Shown here: piece by piece, positions 22,463-34,826 of the stretch | How the letters are laid out: every line of letters begins with the position of its first letter | Numbering within the stretch: position 1 is the stretch's first letter | Origin: Gordionus sp. m RMFG-2023 | Lineage: Eukaryota > Nematomorpha > Gordioida > Chordodea > Parachordodidae | DNA: 64,000 nt | Direction of reading: 5' to 3' | Assembly: GCF_954871325.1 (NCBI RefSeq) | Contig: NC_088775.1 | Span: 58,629,561 to 58,693,560 of the forward strand | Translations under genes and position numbers: made by a program | Notes under the pieces: model-generated | What the model was told of the DNA's origin: nothing | What the model saw: only the letters and a program-made list of their open reading frames with translations | Databases searched by the model: none

Positions 22463-22560
22463 GGCGTATCCAGGATTTTCTTATGGGGGGGCCCAAACCT
22501 CCTTATCTGGCCTTCGGCCGGGTCTTATGTTTTAGCTATATCATTAAATTATTAATAATT
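22463..22560. mobile_element. hAT terminal sequence (CAGTGGCGTAnCCAGGATTT type)
   Basis: CAGTGGCGTATCCAGGATTT followed by a G run is the widespread tip of ZMYM/hAT elements. It lies about 0.7 kb beyond the C-terminal end of the minus-strand hAT transposase at 23160-23985 and could be the 3' end of that element. Confidence 0.55.
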
Positions 22561-22825
22561 TAATAATTATTATATTTATATTTGTAACTATTATTTACTA
22601 ATTCGTGCTAATGGATATTACAAGTCTATTTTTTAATATTTTTAGTTAGACATATTATATTTAATAAAAATTTTTAAATGTTAAGTTGAAATAAAGTTTA
22701 ATGTCATTTTTTTTAAATAAAATTTGCTTTAAAAACTAGCCTCAGCATAAATTCTCATACAATATAAGTATAATATAATTTTTTTATTGAAAATACTAAT
22801 AGTAGTGTGTATAAAATATTAATGT

Positions 22826-22980
22826 TGTTAAACGGCTAACTCAATATTTTCGCCAGAAAAATATTAACTAAGCCTCGAAATTTCGATACTATATGTCTAG
22901 ACCTTTGCTCCTTCTATGAGCAAAATTTTCAGGCTTGCATAATATTTTTCTGGATAAATAACTGAGTTAGCCGTTTTTAA
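22826..22980. mobile_element. Short MITE with AAACGGCTAACTCA inverted ends
   Basis: AAACGGCTAACTCAATATTTTCGCCAGAAAAATATTA at the left is mirrored at the right by the complement of AAAAACGGCTAACTCAG...CCAGAAAAATATTA, giving about 45 bp inverted repeats around a 60 bp loop. It has no coding content. Confidence 0.65.
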
Positions 22981-23159
22981 AATTCGGCTCAAAACGAGGC
23001 TTTAATAAAACTATAAAATATTGACTAGAAAATATTTTAAAAAACAAGTTTTTTAAACTTCTTATCAAATACAGTATTATACAAATTTTTTTATCAAATA
23101 CTATAATTATTATGTGATTTTTAATTTTCGTGGGAATGTTGCCAATTCATCAAGAATTT

Positions 23160-23985
23160 TGTTGTCGTTGGAACCAAATCTCTATGGATATTTAACAGAG
23201 CTAACCCATTTAATCGAGATTCGGAAGTAGTACTTCATAAATATGTTTTCAACCTTCTTAAGTTGGAAAGTCCTTTCATTCGTACATGTTATAATAGGCA
23301 AACATGGTAGAATATAAAACAACTTCAAAATATTAGGAATTTGAGCCAAGATTTCTTTACACCGATTGAGCGCTTCAATAGCATGCTCAGGTAAAATATC
23401 TAAACGTAGTAAATATTTATACCACAATTCGAATTCACTGATTAAATTTATTTCAGTATCAATATCATAGGAATAAAATTTTGCTAAATATTTAATTTTA
23501 TCTGTCATTAGAAAACGAAGATGGATCTTTGGGTATTAAAACTTGAAGATTGCTAAAGACTTGTTTTTATATAAAAACCGTACTTTTATTTGCGATAAAA
23601 AAGTATCTAAGAATGGGATGAAAGTGGATATTTTATAATATTCTTCAGTTGAGCCAATATTTATTTTACATCTCAATAATTGCCCAGGTGCTAGACGAGG
23701 TTTAATTAGTGTTATATCATAAAATTTAGCCTTCGATTCAACGTCTATATAAATATTATGAAAATATTCATCTACATTCATTCTTATTGTATCTACCTGT
23801 TCATATATATTTTCCGCCAAATCAATAACCTGAACCAAATCTAAATTTGATTTTTGTAAATTTCTACAAAGTTGTGAGCTATAGGAAAATAATTTACTGA
23901 TGCAATTAGCAGCAATGATAAACTCTGATTGATCAATTGAATTCAATAATGATATCGCTTCTGACAACACAATCCTTTTTTTCAT
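23160..23985 (-). pseudogene. hAT transposase relic, ZMYM1-like group
   Basis: Minus-strand frames 23985-23536 and 23508-23182 encode consecutive parts of one hAT protein. The first has SLLNSIDQSEFIIAANCISK, LDLVQVIDLAENIYEQVDTI, LIKPRLAPGQ and FIPFLDTFLSQ; the second has DIDTEINLISEFELWYKYLL and the dimerisation block ILKLFYILPCLPIITCTNER. This is the region around the insertion domain and C-terminus of zinc-finger MYM/P-element-repressor-type hAT proteins. A frameshift lies between the two frames near 23510-23540, and the last conserved block after NER (normally SFSTLRRIKTYLR) is also out of frame. The N-terminal half is missing at 23990. Confidence 0.7.
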
Positions 23986-24129
23986 GCTTAGCCTTATTTA
24001 ACTTTTGTATTTCTATTTCTTCTGTTCCACAAAATCCAAGTAAAAATAAAATATTTAAAAAATTATAGATATTTATTAATAATTAATATTAAAAATACTT
24101 ATTAATTCTAACTTACTAATAATTTTGAA

Positions 24130-24245
24130 TTTAATAAAATAATATTTTTTAACCCGCCCGCCTGCCCATTTTCAAAAATTTTTCACCCGCCCATCCTCCC
24201 GCCCATCGGGCGGGCCGAAACCCCGCCCATAGGTCCGTGAAGTTG
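24130..24245. repeat. CCCGCCC-rich hAT-type end
   Basis: Repeated ACCCGCCC/GGGCGGGC words ending in CCCGCCCATAGGTCCGTGA. Such subterminal repeats are common at hAT ends. Confidence 0.45.
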
Positions 24246-24439
24246 GCCCCACAATTTTTGATTTTCAATGGTTTATCAGTTGGTGTGATTAGTACCCGAT
24301 TTGTACCGTTTTCAGTTCGATTTGTATCATCACCTTTTTGAGATATTCAAAGAACAAAATGAGGGGCCAACTTCACGACAGCCCCCCAACTTTTGAACTT
24401 AAAAATAAAAATGCATGTGCGGTATCGGAGGAACTGTCA

Positions 24440-24570
24440 AAAGATTAGTTGGCTCAGGCGCGTAACCAATTGGAGGGGAATTTCCCCCCCCCTTCGCAAA
24501 TTTTACTGTTTTCATAAATATCATTTTAAGCTAATAAAATTTTTACCCCCCCCCTTCCCCCCTTCCAATC
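24440..24570. mobile_element. hAT-like tip with C homopolymers
   Basis: CTCAGGCGCGTAACCAATTG GAGGGG followed by two C runs (about 24483 and 24545) resembles the CAGnGGCGTAnCCA tips of the family at 22463 and 29818-30163. Only part of an element is visible. Confidence 0.4.
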
Positions 24571-25229
24571 AAAATTTTACAAATATTTGAATATCAATTT
24601 TCCAACAAAAAACTTATTTTTTATAAATAAATTTTATTAAAATTTCCTTTCCTTGTGAGTACATTAACATTATTCAAAAATATTAATAAAATGGAAAAAT
24701 TTTAAGTCAAAGAGATTGAAATCAAATGGTAATTTAGTTTATTATTTATTTAAGATATTAATATTATTATTTATTTTCGGGTCGGGTCGGGCTACGGACA
24801 GCCCGTGCAGTTCTCTAATATATATACATTAAAATATTTTTAATCAATAAAAAAAATGAATTTTAACATATAAAAACTATTATATATAGTGCCATCTATT
24901 TTTTAAAGTATAAAAATAGCAATATTTTTTTAAATAAATATCCAGCCATGCTAATTGTTGAAGAAATTATTAAAAAAATAGTAAACGGATAATATTTCTT
25001 AAAAAAATTAAAAATCGGAGATCATATACATTTCGAAATATTCATTTCAAGTTTTAAACTGACCATAAGATGACCCATATTTTATCAAAAATTAATTTTG
25101 ATGTTTTCGCCATAATCATCAATTATTAACTTAGCTATTGATATTAGATTCAATATTTGATCATATTTAGTTTTAAATTAAAAACTAGTTATTTCATCAG
25201 TAAAAAGCAAAAAAAGACGTTTTTTTGAG
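24571..25229. other. No gene seen
   Basis: AT-rich spacer; a GGGTCGGGTCGGGC word at 24778 is the only distinctive point. Confidence 0.4.
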
Positions 25230-25348
25230 TAGTCGGTAAAGCGCGTTCCTTTTGTAAAATGGTAACGAGTAACGGTAACGCATTCCATTATTCAGATGTA
25301 ACGAGTAACGGTAACGCGCTTCTTTTTTGTAGTAACGTTTACAGCACT
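25230..25348. mobile_element. hAT MITE end with GTAACGAGTAACGGTAACG repeats
   Basis: Two copies of GTAACGAGTAACGGTAACGC and the terminal word AACGTTTACAGCACTA (minus strand TAGTGCTGTAAACG), a well-known non-autonomous hAT design. The opposite end is not evident. Confidence 0.55.
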
Positions 25349-25410
25349 AGTTATAATGAAATTGAATAAGATTACAAAATTTGGTTAGATAGAAATGTGT
25401 TTATATTTAT

Positions 25411-28386
25411 CAGAGACCTGCAGGTCCGGCACTAAGCCTGGCCCGGCCCTTTTAAATATACCCGGGCCGGGCCTAAAAAAAATTTTTTAAACATATCCGG
25501 GCCAACCCGGGCCTAAAATTTTTTTTAAAAATATATCCGGGCCGGGCCTTAATATTTTTTATAAAAATTTTTACATTATGAGTTAATGGTTATAAGATTA
25601 TATTATATTATAGTTATGATTAATATAATATTGGGTGATGGTTAACACTACCACCCACAGATCGATCTAATTATTAATTTCCTGCAAATTTATTCAAAGT
25701 ATTAATATATTTTTTTATAATTAATATCTAAATTTTTACAACATATTTTACCAAAACAATCAAATAAAGGAATATCTTAAATAAGCCCCAATATTCAAGT
25801 ATTATTAATATATTTTTTTATAATTCATATCTAAATTTTTAGAATAGTTACCAAAACAATCAAATAAAGGAATATCATGGCACAAAATACTAATGATATA
25901 ATTAATAAAATTATAAATAATATTTATTCTTTTAGAAATACAAATAATAATTTAAAATCTGAAATATGGGCTAAATTTAACATCATCATAGATGAAAATA
26001 AAAAAAACATTGGCTACGTTGTAAGAATTGTTCAATTATATTATCTTATAATTATAAACATGGTACATCACATTTAAAAAGAGATAAATGTGATGGTAAA
26101 TCCATGAAAATTAATAATTATTTTTACACCTGAAAAACAACCTATAAATGTAATATAAAATATTTAAAAGAAAAATTTATAGATCATTCCTTAACACTTT
26201 GTGCAAAAGATATTAGACCTTTGGAAATGATAGCTGGGAATGGGTTTCTTGAATTCAGCCAGGCTCTAGTCGATGTTGGGGCATAGTATGGTAAAATAGA
26301 TATCAACTCATTGATTTCACATCACACCATTCTATCACGCCCTTAAAGAAAAATGTAATAAAATAAGAAACATTTTGGTTGATACTATTGCCCCAGTAAT
26401 CAAGAATCGATTTATGGCTGCTTCCACTGATATATGGTGCGATGACCTAAAAAGAACTCGTTTATAACGGTTAACGTGCACTATATATCAGATGACTGGA
26501 AGTTAGTGAAGAGAAACCTATTTACTGCTAAATTTAAAGAAGTGTCAAAGACCAGCAAAGTAGTTAAGGATGAACTATTAAAAAATTTTTACAATTTTAA
26601 TACTAATGATTTTATTAATATAATATTTGTTACAGACCAAGGTAAAAATATTATATAAGCATTGGAGTTAAATGAACGATTAAATTGTTCTTGTCATATA
26701 TTAAATACAATTTTAAGAAATTCATTTAACTTCAAATATTTGGAAAGTAATGCCCCATTAATAAAATCAACAATAGATAATACTAAAATATTCGTGGGGC
26801 ATTTAAAACAAAGTAATAAATAAAGCCCTTTATCAAGATATAGAAGTCCGCTGGAACTCTAAATACAATATTCTGAATTCTGTTTATTCTCAAAATGAAG
26901 AAATTATAAAAGTTCTTCAAGATCATGGGGGATCGGAAAAGTATTATATTATAGACTTTCCGATCCTTCATTACTAGTCAAAATTCTTGAGAATTTTAAC
27001 AGAGCTATTATTGAGTTACAGTCGGACTCTTGTACTCTTTTTAAAGTGGTAATTTGGTATTATAAACTTCTTGTAGTTTGTAATACCTTACAAAGCGAAA
27101 AAGGAGAAATAAAATTGATTTTACTTAATATAAAGCATTTTTTAATTGAAAAATTTGTTTTACACAAGTATCACTCTTTTTCTCTGTCCCAAATTCAAGC
27201 AATTAATGTTGTCAGGGACAGATCGCAAGATGATGGAAAACTATACAAAAGATTATATTAAATTACAAGAGGCTCAGGAAGTAAATGAAATACCATCGAT
27301 CAGTCAAATTACGACTGTTGTTAAACAAACTGAATTGTTTTATGACAAATGGAGCGATGGTAATTCTGGTAATATGTCAATACCCGATGATGAATATTAT
27401 AATTACATAAATAAAAAAATAGATGAAATATTTAAGGTGGATAATTTGTTAGAGTGGGCCAATTTAAGAAAAATTGGCAAAACGGGTATTGGCAATTCCT
27501 GCTTCAAGTGCAAGCTGTGAGCGGAATTTTTTCACTACTGGGAGAATTCTTGAAGAAAGAAGAAGTAATCTTCAACCTAAAAAGGTAGATATGATTCTCT
27601 ATCTTCATGATAATTTGTGAATTTTTAATATCTTTCTTGAGTATAGGGTTTCGTCAATCATGCTGGTTTTTTACTTTGCAAGCTGTCAAATATTTATTGC
27701 ATTTATTACATTTTACCTTGAGTCATGAAAGTTTTTAATCCAACATTTTTCATTATTTTTTTTAGAATATTATATAATACAATTATCTTCTTTTGTTAAA
27801 AATTTATATTATAAAATAAATTATATTAATATTGTGCAATTAGATTATATTTTCAAAATACTATTTATTATACATGCATTTTTTTAAATAGCGATTTATT
27901 TTTATTTTATAAATTAAATAGTAAATTAAATACAATATATTATATTCTCAAAATATTTTCCATTTTTATAAATTAAATATTAGTTTTATTTTTTTTAAAT
28001 GCAATATAAAATATAGTATATGCTCAAAATATTATTACCATTTTTATGAATATTAGTTTTATTTTTATAAATGCAATATAAATATAGTATATGCTCAAAA
28101 TATCCATTTTTATAAATAACAATTTTATAATTTTTATAAATTCAATATAATATTCACAAAATATTAGCTTTTTACATGTATATTTTAAATAATAAGCGAT
28201 AATACTCGCTGAAAAATATGGTAAAATACCTCATAGGTGAATTTTTGTATATACCAGGTCGAATATAATTTTAAAAAATTCTGAGCCGGGCCTGAAATTT
28301 TTTTTAAAAAAATATCCGGGCCGGGCCGGGCCTAAAAAATTTAAAACTGGGCCTGGCCGTGCAAATGGTGCCTCTGCAGGTCTCTA
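25411..28386 (+). mobile_element. hAT transposon with perfect 8 bp target duplication
   Basis: Flanked on both sides by ATATTTAT (25403-25410 and 28387-28394), the 8 bp duplication of hAT elements. The ends are inverted: CAGAGACCTGCAGG at 25411 and, on the minus strand, TAGAGACCTGCAGAGG from 28386. Both ends have subterminal CCGGGCCGGGCC repeats (25430-25555 and 28285-28365). Total 2976 bp, with one hAT transposase gene in the plus direction (25877-27620) that carries many stops and frameshifts. The intact duplication says the element's borders are exact. Confidence 0.9.
25877..27620 (+). pseudogene. hAT transposase (BED-finger type), degenerate
   Basis: Starts MAQNTNDIINKIINN and shows, in order: the lead-in KSEIWAKFNIIIDEN before a BED-type zinc finger (about 25960-26080), an ASTDIWCDDLK block with the first catalytic region (about 26415), TVNVHYISDDWKLVKR (about 26470), FVTDQGKNI with the second catalytic aspartate (about 26630), RLNCSCHILNTILRNSF carrying the C-x-H motif (about 26680), and the dimerisation block near 27470-27560 (LLEWANLRKIGKTGIGNSC, then the ERNFSTTG-like segment in another frame). 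This order is that of Hermes/ZBED-like hAT enzymes. In-frame stops and frame changes occur throughout (for example after GKNII and around 26820-26980), so the copy is dead. Confidence 0.75.
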
Positions 28387-29533
28387 ATATTTATAGTAGA
28401 GTTGGCAAAATTTGTGATTTTTTTATTTTAATTCGCAATTTTTTTGATTTAAATCACGCTTTAAACCAGATACTAATATTTCAATTAGAGAAGTTACAGA
28501 TTTAAATTGGAAATATACATAATAATTTTTTTTACCTTAGTATAATATTTGTAAGTAAAAAAGTTAATGTTTAAGGAGATCAGGTAAGGAAATTATTGAA
28601 AAAATATATATTGATAAGTAATTAGCTAATTTTATACCATGTCAAATAAAATGCCGTCTGTCAATAGGGAATTCGATGATATGTGTAAGCTGTTTAAAAA
28701 TAATTTGCCTAGTCGATAACAATGAGTCGAAAAAAATCATTCATTTTCAAAAACAAATACCGTTATTTCTCAATTGGATACCCTGATGCATTAGCCAAAT
28801 TAAAATATTCGTTAATACCCTTAATTTAAAATAATCGTGATTATTAGGTTTGTGGTTTAGTATGACCTAAAAATTAACATTTTTAAAACTCCCCCTCTCT
28901 CTTTTTTTGATAGTGGCTAGTTTTTTAATTATAATATGATAAATAGTGTTTAATTAAGCCTTTTTCTGAAGATAAATCAATTGTTTATAACAAAATATTG
29001 CAATCAAATAAGCTATCTAATCATTTTTAAATGTTTGGTTGTTACAAAATTAAAAAAAAAGATTAATTATATCTAAATTAGATATGATTATTTAATTATT
29101 ATATGGTTATTTTTATAACCTACCATCCTGAAAATTAACATTATTATAATAATTTCCTGACACATTTCTTATCCTATCTTCCCTAAATATGTTTCAAATT
29201 TAACGTACAATGAAACCGAAGTAGCAATGGAACGTGGCTAATTTTATATCTTCAACTAATTTCTTATCTATCAATCATGGTTAAATTCCAAGCTATATCT
29301 GACCAGTTTAATAAAATTATGTTTTCCAATAAAATAATAAAAAATAAATTATGGTTAGCAAGACCATTTAATTCATAGTAAAACAATCAACAGCTTCAGT
29401 TATTAACAATTAATTATGTCAAATTGAAACAATGAAATACAAAATAAATCTAGTTTTTATTATCTAATAATAAATGATTACTAGTATACAATTTAATATT
29501 TTTCATATAAAAATTAGTTAATTCTAAAATAAT
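28387..29533. other. Spacer; hAT-like tip at 28397
   Basis: TAGAGTTGGCAAAATTTGTG at 28397 followed by TTTAAATCACGC resembles the tip of a common hAT MITE. A related but not matching tip (complement of TAGGGTTGGCCAAT) ends at 38689. The rest is AT-rich with no gene. Confidence 0.4.
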
Positions 29534-29817
29534 TAGTGTTGTTAAAGTAGTTACTAACTAGTTATAATTTTACAAAAAAATAAGTGTAACTAGTTATATT
29601 TGAAAAATTATAACTATAACTGCTAAATGTAACTAGTTACTTTTTAAATATTCATATATATTATTAAAAAATATTCAAATAATTAATTTTATTATTAATA
29701 AGTTATATTATAATAAATTAAACATATTAATTTAAAATTTTGATTAAATATCTAATTCTGTATGCGAGCCTTTTTTATATAGTTAATATTGACAACTGAA
29801 TCAGACAGATTCAGAAA

Positions 29818-30163
29818 CATAGCCGAAGCCTGGATTTTGCTAGGGGGAAAGCACTATTATGTGGGTTTTGGCCCTATAAATTTTATTGGTAGGTCCATCT
29901 TTATAGGACTCTGGCTAGGTTATATTTTTATAAAAATAATTTTTCTTTTTTTTAAAAAAATTTTGAATAATAGTCGTTATTCAAAAAAATTAAACTTTTA
30001 TTATTTTTCTTTCGCTTTCTTGTTTATAATGTTATATATTAAATATAATTTGAAGAGAGAGGGTAGTGGTGGTGTAGGAGGGAATATTTATTAAATGATA
30101 TTTAAGAGAACAGACAATCCGGGGGGGGGGGGGTCTTCTTGTCACTCCTTGGCTACGCCTATG
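29818..30163. mobile_element. hAT MITE with CATAGnCGnAGCC ends
   Basis: Left end ATAGCCGAAGCCTGGATTTT followed by GCTAGGGGG; right end, on the minus strand, CATAGGCGTAGCCAAGGAG followed by a C/G homopolymer at 30121-30132. These are variants of the ZMYM-hAT tip. A frame over 29789-30094 is low-complexity F/I/K and not a gene. Confidence 0.55.
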
Positions 30164-30382
30164 TACAGAATTTTATATGAATACAAATCTGACTCATCAT
30201 ACTGTGAATTACATTCAAATGAATCAGAATGATGAAATAGAAATTGTACCCTCCTTTCTAAAAGTATTACCAAAAAAACAAACATATATGTTTAAAAACT
30301 TTAGCCAAGCTTGAAAAGTATTTTGGATTTTGGATAGAGAAGACTGGAAGTTCAGGCAATATTAGCGTTAAGTATTTTCCAT

Positions 30383-30594
30383 GTTGTATTGTAAAACGGC
30401 TGAATTTAGGATGATTTTTAAAAAGAGCCCGATTAAAAATTTAGCCATAATAATAGCCTAAAGATTTGGCACATAGATGGCATAAAGGTTTAGACCTTTA
30501 TTTGGTGAATCTCGAGACTTACATGATATATCTTGGCTAAAATCTAAATTAGACAGTTTTTAAAAGTCAACCGATCGTGCCTTTTAACAACACT
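30383..30594. mobile_element. Probable short MITE
   Basis: TGTAAAACGGCTG on the left and, on the minus strand from 30594, TAGTGTTGTTAAAAGGCACG. The right tip resembles the TAGTGTTGTT tips of the larger hAT units in this window. Inner words (GAGCCCGATTA, TAGACCTTTATTTGG) suggest partial symmetry. Confidence 0.35.
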
Positions 30595-30759
30595 ACTCCT
30601 GTGCTTTCCAAAAAATGATATATTTTAGCATCTAAATCATACATAGCCAGGTTATGTAACACATTTCTATAAGATTATTTTCACCTAAATCTTAAATAAT
30701 TGTACTAAATTTTAATTAAATATTTTATGTAACATTACCTAAAATAAATGATAAGCGGA

Positions 30760-31060
30760 AAATAATTCCCCGAAAAAAAAACTGGGGAAAAAATATACGA
30801 AAATAATTCCCCGGTCCCCAGGAAAATAATCCCCCGGAAAAAAATCCCCTGGATAATAATTCCCCAGAAAAAAAATCCCAGGAAAAAATATCCCCTGGAA
30901 GATAATTCCCCGGAAAAAAATCCTTGGAAAATAATTACCCGGAAAAATAATCCCCTGGAAAAATAGAAAATAATTCCCCGGAAATAAATTCCCCATTTTT
31001 TTAGATTTTAAAATAAATATGGAGGAAAATTAATCCCTGGAAAAAAAACCGGAAAAAATT
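30760..31060. repeat. GGAAAATAATTCCCC tandem array, left end of MULE
   Basis: About fifteen imperfect units, 15-19 bp each, variations on GGAAAATAATTCCCCGGAAAAA. The same family is at 19100-19390, 36460-36797 (inverted), 43572-43660 and, decayed, 50479-50550. Confidence 0.85.
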
Positions 31061-31366
31061 CCCCGAATAATTTTTTTTTAAAATTATCAAAAAATATTCC
31101 CGCCGATAAAAAACGAAAATATTTCTAAAAAATTATATTAGTATTTTCTGAACGTTGAGAGTATTTCTTTTTTAATTCCAAAAGGGCAATCTTTAAATGA
31201 GAATTGGTAAATCGGTTGGTAGCTTTTATATTTTATAATTTAGTAGATAGCATAAAAAGTATAGATTTGTGACGATAGATTTTTATAGAAATAAATGAAA
31301 ATTATGAAAGAGGTTTTACAATTTAAAATTAAAGAGAAAGGTTATTTCCATAATCCACTTTATATA

Positions 31367-34116
31367 TGTTTTATTCCATATCAAATCAACTGAAGATTCA
31401 ACCCGACCCCCTTTGATTTTTTTTAAAATTTGTATGATGATAGTACATACACTAACTAGGAAAAATATAAAATTTTAATTCTAAACTCAGCTTACTTCAT
31501 GAGATATGGCCATCTTTAGAAACGCGGAAATTCCAAAATACACTATATTTAATTTTAAATGTCTCAAAAAATAATTAAGCTAAAGTCATGATTTAAATTT
31601 TAGTAAATAGCTCTAGAATAGCTTTTTAATATGACATAAAATTTATTTTATTGAAAAAAAGTCTATTACCAAAAAACCAGAAATAGAAAACCGAAAATGG
31701 CTATAAAATAAAATTTGCACTTTTTTTCTTTTAAATTTTTTCTACAGATAGACATTATACTTCTTAATATTTGTACAAAATCCTAGATTGGGACGAGTAC
31801 AGGACCAAAAGTTATTAGACCTTAAATATAAGTAGTATGGCTTAAATTCTATATTATACCAAATATAGAGTAATTATTTTTTAAAAGTGGGCAATATATG
31901 TGAATAATAGCATTAAAACTAAAATCCTAAAAAATCTGATTATTTTGCATTTATTAAATGTTAAAAAACTCAAAACAACATTTACCAAATTGTATTGTAT
32001 TATTTTAAATATAACGCATAAAACCAAGTAGAATAATTCCGAATGACGTTGCAAATAAAGTATTATAATTTTATAATTCTGATGAAAACAACAGACTTTT
32101 ATGTCAGGTATGAATAATTTTATATCAATGAAAGTTAGTCGAAAAAAGAACCAAGTCAAGTGCAAAAGAGATTAGTTTTATGTAATATAAAACAATTATT
32201 TACCAATTTTAAAGAAATAAACAGTAATATAAAGATAGGTTTTAGCAAGTTTGCTATCATGAGACCAAAAAACTGAATTTTAGCAGGCGGGTCTGGAGCG
32301 CATACAATGTGCATCTGCACATTTCATCAAAATTTTAAGTTAATTATAATTGGTGGTAAATTAGATAAGTTAACTGCAAACCAGCATAACTTTCCATTTC
32401 CTCCCTTAAAAGATTATAAACACTACATTGCACAAAGTCTATGCAATCCAGCCCAGCCTTGATGTTACTTAAGGAAATGTCAAATGTGTCCAGGCACTTT
32501 GGAACTTAAAGAGAGATTACACTTATTATTTGATAATAATGCCATAGATTATATAAAATTTAAACAATGGTTAACAACTTACCGTACTACATTCGAAACT
32601 TTAAAGTCCGCACGAATTTGTTGAGTATTTGATTGAAAAATTAAATATTTTAATTCCTCATGCATTTATTTCTTCCAAACAATCTTCCTTTTTTAAGTTA
32701 TTAAAATCGAATTTGAGGGGGAATATCTAATAATATCCGATTTTGCAGAGAACTACGCTTTTGTTGTTCAAGATCACGCTCAAGGTTTCCATTGGACTAA
32801 TAATCAGGCAACATTTCATCCATTTATGATTTATTACCGTGAAGGCGATATCATCAAACATTTCAGTTACTTGATTATATCAGATTGTCTCAAACACAAT
32901 ACTTGTTCCTTTCATTTATTTCAAATAAATTCTATTCTTGAAAGAAAGATTTGATAAGATTTCAATAAGATTTTATTTTTCTGATGGAGCTGTTACCCAG
33001 TATAAAAATAAAAAAAAATTTGTAAACCTCTACAACCATTATAATGATTTTGGAATCAAGGCCAGAATGGCATTTTTTTGCAACTGCACATGGCAAAACT
33101 CCTTGCTATAGTTTAGGGGGAATTACTAAGAGGTTGGCGGCTAGAGCAAGCCTAAGTCCTCAAGAAAATCATAATAACTCCTATTGATTTATATAATTAT
33201 GCGAGAATCAATATCCCGGGATTTAATTATATATATTTGTTAGCAACGTAGAATATTTAAGAATGAAAATCAATCTTGAAAATAGATTTTTAATGGCCAA
33301 ACAAATTCTCGAGACGCAAAAATGTCATTCAATGGAAGGAAAAATGAAAAAATTTTATTCTAATTCATTAGATTATTTAATGTACGATATTATTTAATTA
33401 ATATGTTTATTAGAATATTAATTTCCCATTAATTAGCTAAATAAAGTTATAAATATTTTACAATTATTTTCCTTCTAAAATAAAATAGCTAAACTTATGT
33501 GCTAAATATGACACAATGTCTACTAGTGATCTGCATAGGGCCTAATTTTTCTAACACGCCAGAAAGATTTATAAAAAAATATATCCGGCCCGATCCCAAA
33601 CGAATTTTCTTTTTATTTGTTTCGTAAATTACATAATTTGGTATAATATAGGATTTACTTATATTTAAAGTGTAATAACTTTTGGCCCAGTACTCGTCCC
33701 AATCTAGGATTTTGTAAAAATATTAAGAAGTATAATGTCTATCTGTAAAAAAAATTTAAAAAAAAGAGCAATTTTTATTTTATAGCAATTTCCGGTTTTC
33801 TATTTCCGGTTTTTGCTATTATACTTTTTTTCAATAAAATAAATTTTATATCATAATAAAGAGCTATTTAATAAAAATTAAAATCATGTCTTTAGCTTAA
33901 TTACATTTTGAGATATTTAAAATTAAATATAGTGTATTTTGGAATTTCCACCTTTCTAAAGATGGCCATATCTCATGAAGTAAGGCGATTTGAAAAGTAA
34001 AATTTTACATTTTTATTAGTTAGTGTATATACTACCAACATGCAAATTTTTAAAAAATCGAAGGGGGTCGGGTTGAGAATCGACTTTTTTTGGTTGATTT
34101 AATATGGAATACAACA
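31367..34116 (+). mobile_element. Long-TIR transposon inserted in the MULE
   Basis: Terminal inverted repeats of roughly 450-480 bp: 31367-31840 and 33660-34116. They share TGTT(T/G)TATTCCATAT, CAACCCGACCCCCTT, GAGATATGGCCATCTTTAG, ACATTATACTTCTTAATATT and ATCCTAGATTGGGACGAGTA. TATATA lies on both sides (31361-31366, 34117-34122) and may be a target duplication, though such an AT word is weak evidence. Comparison with the uninterrupted relative at 19.1-20.07 kb confirms that this block is an insertion. It encodes a DDE-like protein at about 32430-33390. One further diverged end lies at 20068-20570. I cannot assign a superfamily with confidence. Confidence 0.7.
32430..33390 (+). pseudogene. 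DDE-like transposase of unassigned family
   Basis: Across frames the order is CPGTLELKERLHLLFDNNAI (about 32490), EYLIISDFAENYAFVVQDHA with SD-x-x-EN (about 32725), GFHWTNNQATFHPFMIYYRE (about 32785), KHFSYLIISDCLKHNT (about 32855), FFSDGAVTQYKNKKKFVNLY with SDG-x-x-x-QYKN (about 32975), EWHFFATAHGKTPC (about 33065) and GGITKRLAARASL. The D...SDG...HGK-x-P-C...GG-x-x-KR pattern is shared by a group of uncharacterised invertebrate proteins in which I presume the two SD aspartates are catalytic. At least three frame changes or stops are visible (near 32620, 32955 and 33090). Its position between long inverted repeats supports a transposase role. Confidence 0.55.
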
Positions 34117-34826
34117 TATATAACATTAAAATGAATATTATGACACTATTCTGTTCCATTCGTTTATATCAGTTTGAATCCCGGAGAAAAATAAAATAAT
34201 GGAAATTTTTTATGATTAATACTATTGATTTTAAAAATTGTATCTGATTATAAATTTTCAAAAAAAGTATTAATCTCACTAATTACAAAAGCTTATTTAA
34301 TTCAAAGATTATCTCAAGTAATTAAACGTTACCAAAAAATATACTATTTATTCTAAATAATATTTGTTTATTTTTAAAAATATTATAATTTTTAATATAT
34401 TTAATTCATCAAAGAAAACACAAAGGGACTATAATCTTAAAATAGAAATTTTTTTTATTTGAAAGTTTCCAACTCCGGAAATGTTATTACATAATCCCAA
34501 TTAGTTCCCTGATATTATTATTATTTATAACGTTGAAAGGAAAGTTATGCTCAAGAATAAATAAATTTATATATTTAGGTGGTATATTCTTTGAAACAAA
34601 CGATTTTCTTTAGTTTTTTTATTACTTTTTATAAAATTTTCTTTACTATTTTAAACATTTTTGATAATTTTAATAAATTTTTTATGTTTATTCTTCCGGT
34701 AAATAAGCAGGCTAAAATTTTTCATGAGGGCTATTCCTAAAATTATCATAAAACTACGAAAAATTTTAAGATATAAATGTACATTATATAATGCTGAAAA
34801 ATGCCGGGTTATTTTGAAATATTACA

